From positions 1 through 64,000 of the forward strand of contig NZ_QTJU01000014.1 of the NCBI RefSeq assembly GCF_003412455.1: a stretch of DNA of 64,000 bases, given 5' to 3'. A program made the position numbers and the translations under genes. How positions within the stretch are numbered: position 1 is the stretch's first letter; each line of letters starts with the position of its first letter. This document shows, in pieces, positions 16,927 to 25,344 of the stretch. Origin of the DNA: Deminuibacter soli (GTDB lineage Bacteria; Bacteroidota; Bacteroidia; Chitinophagales; Chitinophagaceae). Under the pieces are notes generated by a model, which was given only the letters and a program-made list of their open reading frames with translations, was not told where the DNA came from and ran no database searches.

Positions 16927-18054
16927 ATGAGATCACAAAAATTAGCAACAGTAATCGTTGGCAGCGCTTTGTGTGCAGCCGTGGTATTGTTCTCGTGCAG
17001 CAAGTCGGGCAACAACGACACCACACCACCACCCACCGGCGGCGGCAACAGCGGCGGCGATACGGTACTGGTAAACCTCGGCACCAATGTTATACTGCCA
17101 GCCTACCAGCAGCTGGGCACCGGCACAGCAGCGCTGGATGCGGCCATTACTGCGTTTAATGCAGCACCAACAGCCACCACGTTAACTGCTGCGCAAAATG
17201 CGTTTAAAACCGCGTATAAAAACTGGGCAGCAATCAGTGAGTTTGAATTTGGTCCTGCAGCAGACCTTTTTCTCACCACGCATTTCACCAACAGCTTTCC
17301 TACAGATACGGCGTTGATCAAAAGCAATACTGCCGGCGCCACCTATGCCATCGACGGCCTGGCCAACTATGCAGCACAAGGCTTTCCTGCCATCGACTAC
17401 CTGTTGTTTGGCAATGGCAACGATGCTGTACTGGCGCGTTTTACCACCAGTGCCAATGCAGCAGGCGCCAAACAATACCTCGCAGCATTGTCTGGTTCAA
17501 TCAAAACCAAGGCAGCAGCAGTGGCTACCGCATGGTCGCCTGCTGGCGGTAATTACCTGGCCAGGTTTACCAAAGCAACCGGTGTGGATGCAGGCAGCTC
17601 ACTGAGCCTGCTGCTGAACGCCTATGTGCTGGACTTTGATGTTAACCTGCAGAACTACAAAGTGGGTATTCCCATTGGCTTGTACGGCCCATCGATGCTG
17701 CCCAAAGCGCCTACCAAAGTGGAAGGCTATTACAGCGGCTTGTCTGACCAGCTGCTGATTGCACAGGCACAGGCTTACCAGAAAATTTACCTGGCCGGGC
17801 TGAATGCCAAAGTAGCTGCCACCAAAGCACAGAACAATGGAGCATCGCTCAATGATGTAATCACCAACCAGCTCACCACCCTGATCACGAAGTTCCAGGC
17901 ATTACCTGAACCGCTTTCAACAGGCGTGAGCAACAATGCCAGCTCCATTAACGATGCATACACCGAAATCCGTAAAATGACGGTATTGCTGAAAGTGGAC
18001 ATGAGCTCTGCACTGGGCATCAAAATTTCATTCCAGGATGACGATGGCGACTAA
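16927..18054 (+). CDS. Imelysin-family lipoprotein
   Basis: A 375-residue surface or periplasmic lipoprotein with signal MRSQKLATVIVGSALCAAVV, lipobox LFSC and a Pro/Gly-rich linker. The rest is helical, with the imelysin-type segments TAAQNAFKTAYKNWAAISEF, GFPAIDYLLFG (matching the conserved PaidyLlF block) and a C-terminal TEIRKMTVLLKVDMSSALG. Imelysin/ICMP proteins are associated with iron acquisition. It overlaps the HTTM gene by 17 bp in another frame, so the two are translationally linked. Confidence 0.87.
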   Translation: MRSQKLATVIVGSALCAAVVLFSCSKSGNNDTTPPPTGGGNSGGDTVLVNLGTNVILPAYQQLGTGTAALDAAITAFNAAPTATTLTAAQNAFKTAYKNWAAISEFEFGPAADLFLTTHFTNSFPTDTALIKSNTAGATYAIDGLANYAAQGFPAIDYLLFGNGNDAVLARFTTSANAAGAKQYLAALSGSIKTKAAAVATAWSPAGGNYLARFTKATGVDAGSSLSLLLNAYVLDFDVNLQNYKVGIPIGLYGPSMLPKAPTKVEGYYSGLSDQLLIAQAQAYQKIYLAGLNAKVAATKAQNNGASLNDVITNQLTTLITKFQALPEPLSTGVSNNASSINDAYTEIRKMTVLLKVDMSSALGIKISFQDDDGD

Positions 18055-19402
18055 TTTTTTTACACGATACAGGCATATTGCTCCGTTGGCCGTACTCCGT
18101 ATGGCCTTCGGGGCCGTGCTTTTTATCAGCACCCTGCGTTTTATGTGCAAGGGATGGGTACACGATTTTTATGTAGTGCCCACCTATCATTTCCCTTTTG
18201 AAGGTTTTGAATGGCTGCACCCGTTACCGGCAGCAGGTATGTATGCCCTGTACGCCGTGATGGCACTGGCAGCACTATGCATCTGCATCGGGCTGTTTTA
18301 CCGGGTTGCGGCACCGGTGTTTTTCCTGTGTTTCTGTTATGCAGAACTGCTCGATAAAACCTATTACCTTAACCATTACTACTTTGTTACCATCTGCGCC
18401 TTTTTACTTACACTGGTACCTGCACACCGCTATTGCTCAGTAGATGTACTGCGTAAACCTTCGCTGCAAGTAACACAGGTGCCTGCATGGAGCATACTGC
18501 TGTTCAAGTACCAGCTGTGTATTATTTATTGCTGCGCAGGCTTGTCCAAACTCACGAAAGACTGGCTGCTCAATGCCATGCCACTGAAAATATGGCTGCC
18601 AGCGAAAGCAGACATTCCTGTACTGGGACCGCTGCTGAAATATGAATTCACCGCTTACTTCTTCAGTTGGGGAGGTGCCTCGTTCGACCTTTGCATTGCA
18701 TTTTTATTACTGGCCAAACCCACGCGGCGTTTTGGTTATGTGCTGGTGATCATCTTCCATGTATTAACAGCAGTGCTTTTCCAGATAGGCATGTTCCCCT
18801 ACCTGATGATGAGCGCTACCCTGATATTCTTTTCTGAAGATTTTCATAAAAAAGTGATCAGTTCAATAAGAAGCTGGTTTTCCCGGCCACCCATTGCGCA
18901 GGAACAAACCGTATTGCTGCCGGTACGGCCCGGTAAACAGCGTATGCTGTTTTACTTACTGGCACTGTATTTCGCGGCCCAGGTACTATTGCCCTTCCGC
19001 TATATGCTGTACCCCGGCACCCTGCTGTGGACAGAAGAAGGCTACCGTTTTTCATGGCGTGTAATGCTGATGGAAAAAGGCGGCACCACATTCTTTTATG
19101 TAAAAGATGCAGCCACCGGCAAAAAGTTTGAAGTCAACAACCGCGCCTTTCTTACGCCTTACCAGGAACGTATGATGGAAACGCAACCCGATATGATGTT
19201 ACAATACGCACACATACTCAAACACGTTTACCAGCAGCAGGGCATTGCGCAGCCCCAGGTAACCGTACACAGTTATGTTACCCTGAACGGCAGCGGCAGC
19301 AGATTGTATATCGACAGCACAGTGAACCTGGCCAATGAAAACAACACCTGGTTTAAACACAATACATGGGTACTACCCTTTACCAACAAACAAAGCCGGT
19401 AA
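18038..19402 (+). CDS. HTTM-domain membrane protein
   Basis: A 454-residue polytopic membrane protein of the HTTM family, related to vitamin K-dependent gamma-glutamyl carboxylase. Several hydrophobic helices span residues 20-300 (for example GMYALYAVMALAALCICIGL and VFFLCFCYAELLDKTYYLNH; LDKTYYLNHYY is a conserved block), followed by a C-terminal soluble domain with WRVMLMEKGG typical of bacterial homologues. The biochemical role is unproven. It lies between an imelysin and a TonB receptor gene and overlaps both, suggesting a membrane partner in the same uptake system. Confidence 0.88.
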   Translation: MTMATNFFTRYRHIAPLAVLRMAFGAVLFISTLRFMCKGWVHDFYVVPTYHFPFEGFEWLHPLPAAGMYALYAVMALAALCICIGLFYRVAAPVFFLCFCYAELLDKTYYLNHYYFVTICAFLLTLVPAHRYCSVDVLRKPSLQVTQVPAWSILLFKYQLCIIYCCAGLSKLTKDWLLNAMPLKIWLPAKADIPVLGPLLKYEFTAYFFSWGGASFDLCIAFLLLAKPTRRFGYVLVIIFHVLTAVLFQIGMFPYLMMSATLIFFSEDFHKKVISSIRSWFSRPPIAQEQTVLLPVRPGKQRMLFYLLALYFAAQVLLPFRYMLYPGTLLWTEEGYRFSWRVMLMEKGGTTFFYVKDAATGKKFEVNNRAFLTPYQERMMETQPDMMLQYAHILKHVYQQQGIAQPQVTVHSYVTLNGSGSRLYIDSTVNLANENNTWFKHNTWVLPFTNKQSR

Positions 19403-21831
19403 TGAAAGCTTTTTATATCCTGTTTCTTTTATTTGTATGTACTGCGGCACGCGCGCAAACTATTTCTATTACAGGCACCGTAACCGGCGATAAACATGCG
19501 GTTGCCGGTGCTACGGTAGTATTGCAAAACACCGGCTATCGCACCGTTACCAACGAAAACGGCGACTTCACGCTAACCAATATACCACCCGGCAATTATA
19601 TACTGCAGGTAAGCAGCGTGGGTTATACCATCGTTAACAAAAACATCACAGCCGGTACCACCAACCTGTTTGTACAAGTGCCTTTAACCACCGGCACACG
19701 ACAGCTGGATTCCGTGGTGGTACAAGCCGCCGGCCAGCTGCACAGCGGCTTTACGCGACTGCACGATGTAGAAGGCATGGCTATTTACGCAGGCAAAAAA
19801 ACAGAAGTGGTAGTAATGAAAGACATGGTGGCTAACAAGGCCACCAACAACAGCCGCCAGTTATATGCAAAAGTTGCAGGATTGAACATCTGGGAAAATG
19901 ATGGTGCCGGCATACAACTGGCCATTGGTGGCAGGGGGCTTAGTCCTAACCGCGTATCCAACTTCAACACCCGGCAAAACGGTTACGATATCAGCGCTGA
20001 TGCACTGGGCTACCCTGAAAGTTACTACACACCACCTGCTGAAGCAGTAGAGCGTATTGAAATTGTGCGCGGTGCGGCCTCCCTGCAATACGGCACACAG
20101 TTCGGCGGCATGATCAACTTTAAAATGAACCACGGTTCAGACAGCGAAAAGATTGCCATCAACACCCGCCTCACCGGCGGTTCTTACGGCTTTTTCAACA
20201 CTGCAACCAGCGTTGGCGGCACAGTAAACAAATTGAACTATTACGCCTTCTTCCAGCATAAATCAGGCGATGGTTACCGGCCCAATTCAGCGTTCAATGC
20301 CAATACCGGTTATGCAGCGGCCACCTATAGTTTCAACAACAGACTATCCGTAACCGCGCAATACACGCACCTCGATTACCTGGAGCACCAGCCCGGTGGC
20401 TTAACCGATGCAGACTTTGCGAAAAACCCGCGTCAGTCTGTACGCGCGCGCAACTGGTTTAAAGTAAACTGGAACCTCGGCGCCGTATCGTTAGACTACC
20501 ACCTTAACCCGCAGCTCACGTTCAACACCCGTTTCTTCGGTCTGCTGGCCAACAGGCAGGCACTTGGTCTGCTCACCTTCATCAACCGCATAGATGACGG
20601 CAGCGACCGCAACCTGTATATTGATCATTACCGCAACTGGGGTAACGAAAGCAGGTTACTATATCAATACAACATCGGCAACATGCCTGCTACCGCGCTT
20701 GTTGGTTTTCGTTACTATAGCGGGCACACCAACCGCCAGCAGGGCTATGGCAACAACGGCTCAGGCGGCAATGCCAGCGACTTCACGTTCACCCCGACCA
20801 AGGCATCAGACAGCCTGCGTTACTCGGATTACGTGTTTCCCAACCACAATACCGCCGTATTTGCCGAAAACATTTTCCGCATTACACCAAAGCTCAACAT
20901 CATACCCGGCGTGCGTTACGAGAACATTACCACGCGCGCGCAAGGCACTTATACAAACGTAGTATTCGACCTTGCAGGCAACCCCATTAACCCGCAACAG
21001 ATCACCGATAACAAACAGAACAAGCGGCAGTTCCTGCTTGGCGGCATTGGCTTTACCTATAATCTCACTCAGCCCATCCAGCTGTACGCCAACATATCGC
21101 AGAACTACAAGGCACTTAACTTTAACGACCTGCGCACACTCAACCCCAACCTGCGGGTTGACAGTTCGCTGCAGGATGAAAAAGGGTACTCTGCAGACCT
21201 TGGCATACGCAAAAGCACGGGCATTTTTAATTTTGATGCCAGCCTGTTCATGATTCATTACAACAACAAAATAGGCAGCATTCTTTCTACCGATGCCACC
21301 AATTTCCTGATCTATAACCTGCGCACCAACGTAGCCGAATCGCGTCACTACGGCCTGGAAACCTATGCAGAAGCCGATATCTGGAAATGGATAAAAGGCC
21401 CTGCAGCAACCACTGCTGTATCGCTGTTTTCGAATTTCTCTTTAATCAGTGCCAAATACATACACAGCAAGGAAAGCGCGATAGAAGGCCGGCGCGTAGA
21501 GTTTGTGCCCGATGTGGTGTTTAAAACCGGTGTTGCCGTTCGCCACAACCGCTGGGCTGTCAGCTACCAGTTCTCGTACACCGGCAAACAGTTTACCGAT
21601 GCCACCAATGCCACCTATACCGATAATGCCATCGACGGACTTGTGCCTGCCTACAACATCATGGACCTTTCTGCCGATTACCGTATCAGCAAACATTTCA
21701 GCCTGTCAGGTTCACTAAACAACCTGGCCAATGCGAAATATTTCACCCGCCGGGCAGATAGCTATCCCGGCCCCGGCATTGTACCTGCAGATGGCAGAAG
21801 TTTCTTTTTAACCCTGCAGGCCAGGTTGTAA
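19402..21831 (+). CDS. TonB-dependent receptor, FecA-like
   Basis: Outer-membrane receptor of about 809 residues. Signal peptide MKAFYILFLLFVCTAARAQ, a carboxypeptidase-regulatory-like domain (ITGTVTGDKHAVAGATVVLQ to about residue 90), a plug with NVRQ-like FNTRQNGYDISADALGYPES followed by EIVRGAASLQYG, and a 22-strand barrel ending FFLTLQARL. The plug block resembles ferric citrate receptor FecA. The ATG at 19402 overlaps the preceding stop as TAATG; the longer frame from 19366 is inside the HTTM gene. With imelysin and DUF4856 lipoproteins upstream it likely imports chelated iron; the ligand is unknown. Confidence 0.93.
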   Translation: MKAFYILFLLFVCTAARAQTISITGTVTGDKHAVAGATVVLQNTGYRTVTNENGDFTLTNIPPGNYILQVSSVGYTIVNKNITAGTTNLFVQVPLTTGTRQLDSVVVQAAGQLHSGFTRLHDVEGMAIYAGKKTEVVVMKDMVANKATNNSRQLYAKVAGLNIWENDGAGIQLAIGGRGLSPNRVSNFNTRQNGYDISADALGYPESYYTPPAEAVERIEIVRGAASLQYGTQFGGMINFKMNHGSDSEKIAINTRLTGGSYGFFNTATSVGGTVNKLNYYAFFQHKSGDGYRPNSAFNANTGYAAATYSFNNRLSVTAQYTHLDYLEHQPGGLTDADFAKNPRQSVRARNWFKVNWNLGAVSLDYHLNPQLTFNTRFFGLLANRQALGLLTFINRIDDGSDRNLYIDHYRNWGNESRLLYQYNIGNMPATALVGFRYYSGHTNRQQGYGNNGSGGNASDFTFTPTKASDSLRYSDYVFPNHNTAVFAENIFRITPKLNIIPGVRYENITTRAQGTYTNVVFDLAGNPINPQQITDNKQNKRQFLLGGIGFTYNLTQPIQLYANISQNYKALNFNDLRTLNPNLRVDSSLQDEKGYSADLGIRKSTGIFNFDASLFMIHYNNKIGSILSTDATNFLIYNLRTNVAESRHYGLETYAEADIWKWIKGPAATTAVSLFSNFSLISAKYIHSKESAIEGRRVEFVPDVVFKTGVAVRHNRWAVSYQFSYTGKQFTDATNATYTDNAIDGLVPAYNIMDLSADYRISKHFSLSGSLNNLANAKYFTRRADSYPGPGIVPADGRSFFLTLQARL

Positions 21832-21862
21832 AACCACATGCAGCGGATAAACCGGATAAGAA

Positions 21863-21870
21863 TATATTTG
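21863..21870 (+). promoter_or_regulatory. Candidate -7 box for the NUDIX gene
   Basis: TATATTTG matches TAnnTTTG exactly, 32 bases before the NUDIX ATG. No TTTG at the expected -33 distance is obvious, so the assignment rests on the -7 box alone. Confidence 0.45.
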
Positions 21871-21902
21871 TAGGGCAAGCAATCACCTAACGCAACACAT
21901 TT

Positions 21903-22382
21903 ATGAGCACCTTATCCGGTTTATTCAATGTTCGGGTTTACGGCATCCTGATGGACAGCCAGCAACGTGTACTGGTAGCAGACGAGTTTATCCGCGGCGC
22001 CTATATTACCAAGTTCCCTGGCGGCGGACTGGAATTTGGTGAAGGCACCCGCGAATGCCTGAAGCGTGAGTTTAAAGAAGAAACCAACCTCGATGTATCC
22101 ATCGGTGCACATTTGTACACCACTGATTTTTTCCAGATCTCGGCCTTCAACAACCGTGACCAGATTATCTGCATCTACTACTACGTCATAGCCGATGAGC
22201 CAGTAAACCTGGAAACAAAAACCCAACCTTTCGACTTCGCTCCTCACCAGGTAGCCGACCCCAACGGCGAAAGTGAAGTCTTCCGCTGGGTACCCTGGCA
22301 CGAGCTGCACCCCGATACGGTGACATTGCCGATAGATAAGGTAGTGGTACAGCAGCTGAAGCATGCGGCGAGTGAGTTGTAG
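21903..22382 (+). CDS. NUDIX hydrolase
   Basis: A 159-residue cytoplasmic pyrophosphohydrolase of the Nudix superfamily. The Nudix box is intact at about residues 40-62: GGGLEFGEGTRECLKREFKE followed by ETNLDV, with the REFKEE metal-binding helix. Substrate is not predictable (nucleoside diphosphate-X). It follows the TonB receptor by 71 bp but has its own putative promoter. It is the last ordinary gene before the A+T-rich toxin/immunity island. Confidence 0.9.
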   Translation: MSTLSGLFNVRVYGILMDSQQRVLVADEFIRGAYITKFPGGGLEFGEGTRECLKREFKEETNLDVSIGAHLYTTDFFQISAFNNRDQIICIYYYVIADEPVNLETKTQPFDFAPHQVADPNGESEVFRWVPWHELHPDTVTLPIDKVVVQQLKHAASEL

Positions 22383-22538
22383 GCGAATGGCATTAGCATC
22401 CCGCTTACAATGCAAATAGAAGAAAAAAATAGCTACAAAATCAGGTACATGTACCGGTATACCTTGCAATATCCTGTGGGTGAATGTAATAAAGAGTTTA
22501 TTTATTTTGGGGACTAGCTTTGCGAGTATTGTATCATT

Positions 22539-23093
22539 TCAATAGGCTTTGCCGGCTTCTTTTTCCCATTCATCAAACAATGCCTTTTTACCTGGTTCAA
22601 TAAGCATTCTGGCATTGCTAATGATACGCTGCACCCATTCAAACTCCCTTTCTTTCCGCTTAGCCACAACAAAGGGTGGTTGTTTTATTAAGTTCTTTTG
22701 AAGATTTCAAACCTGTTTTTCTCAAAAACTCTTTGCTGTGTTCACTCCAATTTTTAGGATCGGGAACTCTTTTAGCATCATCTGTCTCTAATATCTTTTT
22801 TATTGCTGCGCCAATACTTGCATCTATATTATTTTCTAGCACTTGAAGATAGGGGTCAATTCCTATTCCAAATCCACTAACTGTTTTAGCTAACCCAAAT
22901 AGTAAATACCCTTTCTTATCGCATCTCTTCTGAGTATATCATTTCCTATTTTTTCTGATCCAAATATTTCGATATAATTAGCAAAATGTGAAATCACCCT
23001 ATCACCTTTCGATATATGAACAGTAATCATTTCAAGGCAAGCATCCCCCGCCAATCTACATAAATTGTAAGCCATTAGATACAAATTCAACAA
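22539..23093 (-). pseudogene. Decayed gene with two frameshifts, island tail
   Basis: Three minus-strand frames join into one protein if two single-base errors are undone. Frame 1 (from about 23093 or ATG 23075) reads MAYNLCRLAGDACLEMITVH to DILRRDAIRKG, then stops at 22890. One extra base in the CCC at 22909-22911 would continue into YLLFGLAKTVSGFGIGIDPY and KRVPDPKNWSEHSKEFLRKT. Removing one A near 22690 then continues into KQPPFVVAKRKEREFEWVQR, ending KKALFDEWEKEAGKAY at 22539. The family is not recognised; the position at the end of an immunity array suggests a displaced toxin or immunity gene. Raw-read errors are an alternative explanation. Confidence 0.55.
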
Positions 23094-23111
23094 CTCGTAT
23101 TGATCTCAATA

Positions 23112-23498
23112 CTAATCAATCGGAGACAATACTTCATAAGCAATAGTTCTGCTATGTACCACAAAACTAGACTTTGGATCCTCTCCTAATTTTCCCAGCC
23201 CATCAACCTGAATTGGATAAAAGTCGCATATAATTCCCGTCTCATCTTCAACTAACATTGCTTCAAACACAACCGAATTACGAAGCTTTATCGTATCTAC
23301 ATACCTGAACACAAATACATCCCAAAAGTCAAGCCTTACATTTTCCCATTTCTCTGACGGCCAGTTAAAACAAACAAGATATATAGATAGCATGTAGTAT
23401 TTAGACTGTTCGCCCTCTAACCGATATTCAATCCTTTCAATTTTGGCATCACCAAACTCATGATATTTTTCTTTGATTGCGTTTACCATATTTAGCAT
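23112..23498 (-). CDS. Immunity-like protein of unknown family
   Basis: A 128-residue acidic cytoplasmic protein, MLNMVNAIKEKYHEFGDAKI then IERIEYRLEGEQSKYYMLSI and DFWDVFVFRYVDTIKLRNSV. The alternation of short beta strands with acidic and aromatic residues resembles small immunity proteins; note the similarity in layout to the gene at 24735 (WHDNTVHAISF... DYIFEW). No family recognised. It lies in the A+T-rich array downstream of the Rhs gene, and its first codons overlap the end of an Rhs-core remnant in another frame. Confidence 0.6.
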   Translation of the reverse strand: MLNMVNAIKEKYHEFGDAKIERIEYRLEGEQSKYYMLSIYLVCFNWPSEKWENVRLDFWDVFVFRYVDTIKLRNSVVFEAMLVEDETGIICDFYPIQVDGLGKLGEDPKSSFVVHSRTIAYEVLSPID

Positions 23499-23502
23499 CT
23501 AT

Positions 23503-23610
23503 TAACCTGTCTACAGAATCAAGGCCTCCATTTAACTTAGTTAAAATACTCAAGTCCATCGAAAACCAGCGATGATCAGTGACTGAGGTTATTAATCCTA
23601 AACAATTTAT
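23503..23610 (-). pseudogene. Remnant of an Rhs core gene
   Basis: Positions 23556-23592 match 29270-29306 inside the intact Rhs gene at about 31 of 37 bases. The translated remnant reads TSVTDHRWFSMDL, against TSAIDQRWFAMDL in the intact protein. Upstream and downstream sequence does not continue the Rhs core, so this is a scrap. It joins a different tail (SILTKLNGGLDSVDRLIDAK). It shows that part of another Rhs gene once stood among the small genes. Confidence 0.55.
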
Positions 23611-24007
23611 TCAATTATCAAAAATATGTTTCCAGCTAAAATCTCCCTCAAGCACATGTGGTAATTTATCAATTAGCAAACTGGCGATGCATATTAACTG
23701 CTCCGACACAGTTCCGCTAATTGAATAACTATTTAAATCGTTGGGGTAAATTCGTTCCCGCCCATGCCGGATACATCGGATAACCTATCAGCACCTTTCC
23801 GTTTTTAGATAAAGCATCTGACTTAATTTTATCAATAGGATCTACTATATTACAACCGATATCGCCGTAATCATAAATAAATTTCAGAATACACTTTTGA
23901 TTAAAAAGGAATACTGTCTTACCTGACTTACCTTCGCTCTTAACTTCAAATCCGTAGCGTGAAATCAGATTATTACAGCATTCTATAACCAATAGTTCTA
24001 GATTCAT
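23611..24007 (-). pseudogene. Frameshifted small gene (immunity-like)
   Basis: The open frame reads MNLELLVIECCNNLISRYGF then KTVFLFNQKCILKFIYDYGD and stops after PMYPAWAGTNLPQRFK at 23729. In the next frame translation continues without interruption as NDLNSYSISGTVSEQLICIA and LLIDKLPHVLEGDFSWKHIF to a TGA at 23611. Deleting one G from the GGGG run at 23743-23746 fuses them into a protein of about 131 residues (…TNLPNDLNSYS…). Family not recognised; DFSWKHIFDN-type C-termini and the setting suggest an immunity protein. A homopolymer slip is the simplest cause. Confidence 0.65.
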
Positions 24008-24019
24008 TTATCAAACATC

Positions 24020-24571
24020 TTACTTTAAATCATTCCCCGAAAAAGCTATAGACCCAATACTGTATACTTCTTTTTGCAATCCAAGTAAAATGAACGATGC
24101 ACCTACTGAATTAGTAGTGCCGAATAATTCATCCCGCCAATTTTTATCGGAAGAAGCAGTTTTAAAAATAATATTTTTAAGACTATCTATCTTATGAACC
24201 TGTTGAGGATTCCCAGAAAAATTTCGCGCCTTTATTAAATTTTTCATTAAACAGTTATTTAAACTATCTCCTAAATCCCCATCCACTAACAATTCTCTTA
24301 CCTTGCTAATATTTTCTGCATTACCCTCTTTATATGTGCTCAAGTCTGTATTAAGCCTATTGATAAGTTCATCTGTTTTGTAAAGAGTTTCAAATAGCAA
24401 TATTGCCTTTGTTTTTTTAACGCTATCATTTGACGACTGAACTACTACTTTATATGCAGCGGTCATTATCATCCTAGATTTCAAATTGGCTGCCGCTAGT
24501 TCGACTTTTGCATTATCAAACCTTGTATTTACGCTTTCATTACATGCGCTTAATATCAGCGCAAAAAACAC
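24020..24571 (-). CDS. Small lipoprotein, start uncertain
   Basis: About 183 residues with a lipobox FALILSAC at the very beginning and a helical body (RMIMTAAYKVVVQSSNDSVK, KVRELLVDGDLGDSLNNCLM, SVGASFILLGLQKEVYSIGS). The helical part and the FILLGLQKEV motif loosely recall the N-terminal domain of GldM-type proteins. The only in-frame start is GTG, which leaves no charged signal-peptide n-region. If the T6 tract (24563-24568 on the plus strand) had one more base, KNKYIGCFFALILSAC would be read, a normal lipoprotein signal, so a frameshift is possible. Membrane-anchored immunity is one interpretation. Confidence 0.55.
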   Translation of the reverse strand: MFFALILSACNESVNTRFDNAKVELAAANLKSRMIMTAAYKVVVQSSNDSVKKTKAILLFETLYKTDELINRLNTDLSTYKEGNAENISKVRELLVDGDLGDSLNNCLMKNLIKARNFSGNPQQVHKIDSLKNIIFKTASSDKNWRDELFGTTNSVGASFILLGLQKEVYSIGSIAFSGNDLK

Positions 24572-24586
24572 CCGATATATTTATTT

Positions 24587-24679
24587 TTACTCCTCTGCAG
24601 CTTTTTCACCTGCTTGTATTCCAGCTTGTTCAACTTGTCCATCATAGTTTTTATCCGTATTGACAGCCTTAGACGCTAA
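24587..24679 (-). other. Short orphan reading frame, possible gene remnant
   Basis: Between a TAG and a TAA, the minus strand reads LASKAVNTDKNYDGQVEQAG then IQAGEKAAEE without any start codon. It ends directly at the lipoprotein leader. It looks like the 3' end of a larger gene left behind by a deletion. Weak evidence. Confidence 0.3.
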
Positions 24680-24683
24680 CTAC

Positions 24684-24712
24684 AATTAAGCCCGACTATG
24701 CCGGGCTTAATT
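24684..24712 (-). terminator. Hairpin downstream of the 158-aa immunity-like gene
   Basis: AATTAAGCCCG and CGGGCTTAATT form a perfect 11-bp stem with a 7-base loop, 22 bp after the minus-strand stop at 24735. There is only a weak T-rich tail on that strand, so termination is probable but not certain. Confidence 0.6.
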
Positions 24713-24734
24713 GATACGTTACCTAATAAATTAT

Positions 24735-25211
24735 TTATTGCCTGTCAAATGAAATTCCACCACGTTTAGAAAGACTAATCTGTTGACTATCTATTAACAA
24801 CGGTTCTCGTCTCACAAATTGTTTATACCCAACTGATCTAAAAGTTATGTCACCTTGATTTGTCTCAATCAACCATTGATATTCAATTTCTCGTTTAATA
24901 TAATCTGCATTAAGAGGCCTTTTGGGGTCACTTCTTTTTACATCTGCAATCTCCAGCAAAAATGGCTCAGTAATGGTAATATTAAAATTCAAATCGCTAA
25001 CGTTCTCAAAAATCAAAGTGCATGGTGAAACCCAAAATTCATAAAACACATTTTCCCCCTTGGCGCTACTCCATTCGAAGATATAATCTAAATCCAGCAA
25101 AAATTCGTAATTGCTGCCAAAAGATATTGCATGAACAGTATTGTCATGCCATCCCATTTTTTCAAAATCATCATCTGTCCAAACTATCTTTTCTAAAATA
25201 AAACGTTCCAT
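24735..25211 (-). CDS. Immunity-like protein of unknown family
   Basis: A 158-residue soluble protein. FILEKIVWTDDDFEKMGWHD, then NTVHAISFGSNYEFLLDLDY and IFEW, then EFWVSPCTLIFENVSDLNFN form a beta-rich pattern with acidic patches. The middle (REIEYQWLIETNQGDITFRS) continues it. I do not recognise a named family; the GWHDNTVH segment followed by a D-x-D-Y stretch is the feature to search with. It lies within the array of small minus-strand genes downstream of the Rhs toxin, each separately spaced by 100-200 bp of A+T-rich DNA. Confidence 0.6.
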   Translation of the reverse strand: MERFILEKIVWTDDDFEKMGWHDNTVHAISFGSNYEFLLDLDYIFEWSSAKGENVFYEFWVSPCTLIFENVSDLNFNITITEPFLLEIADVKRSDPKRPLNADYIKREIEYQWLIETNQGDITFRSVGYKQFVRREPLLIDSQQISLSKRGGISFDRQ

Positions 25212-25344
25212 GTTTCACTAACTTGGCTTTTATTTTTACTTAAGTTTGCTTTACATGTTTTTTGCTCCGCTGTATCAATTATATATTATCAGTATATAAT
25301 CTGTTTTTGCTCATTATTTCCTCATCATCCAAATATGTTATTGT

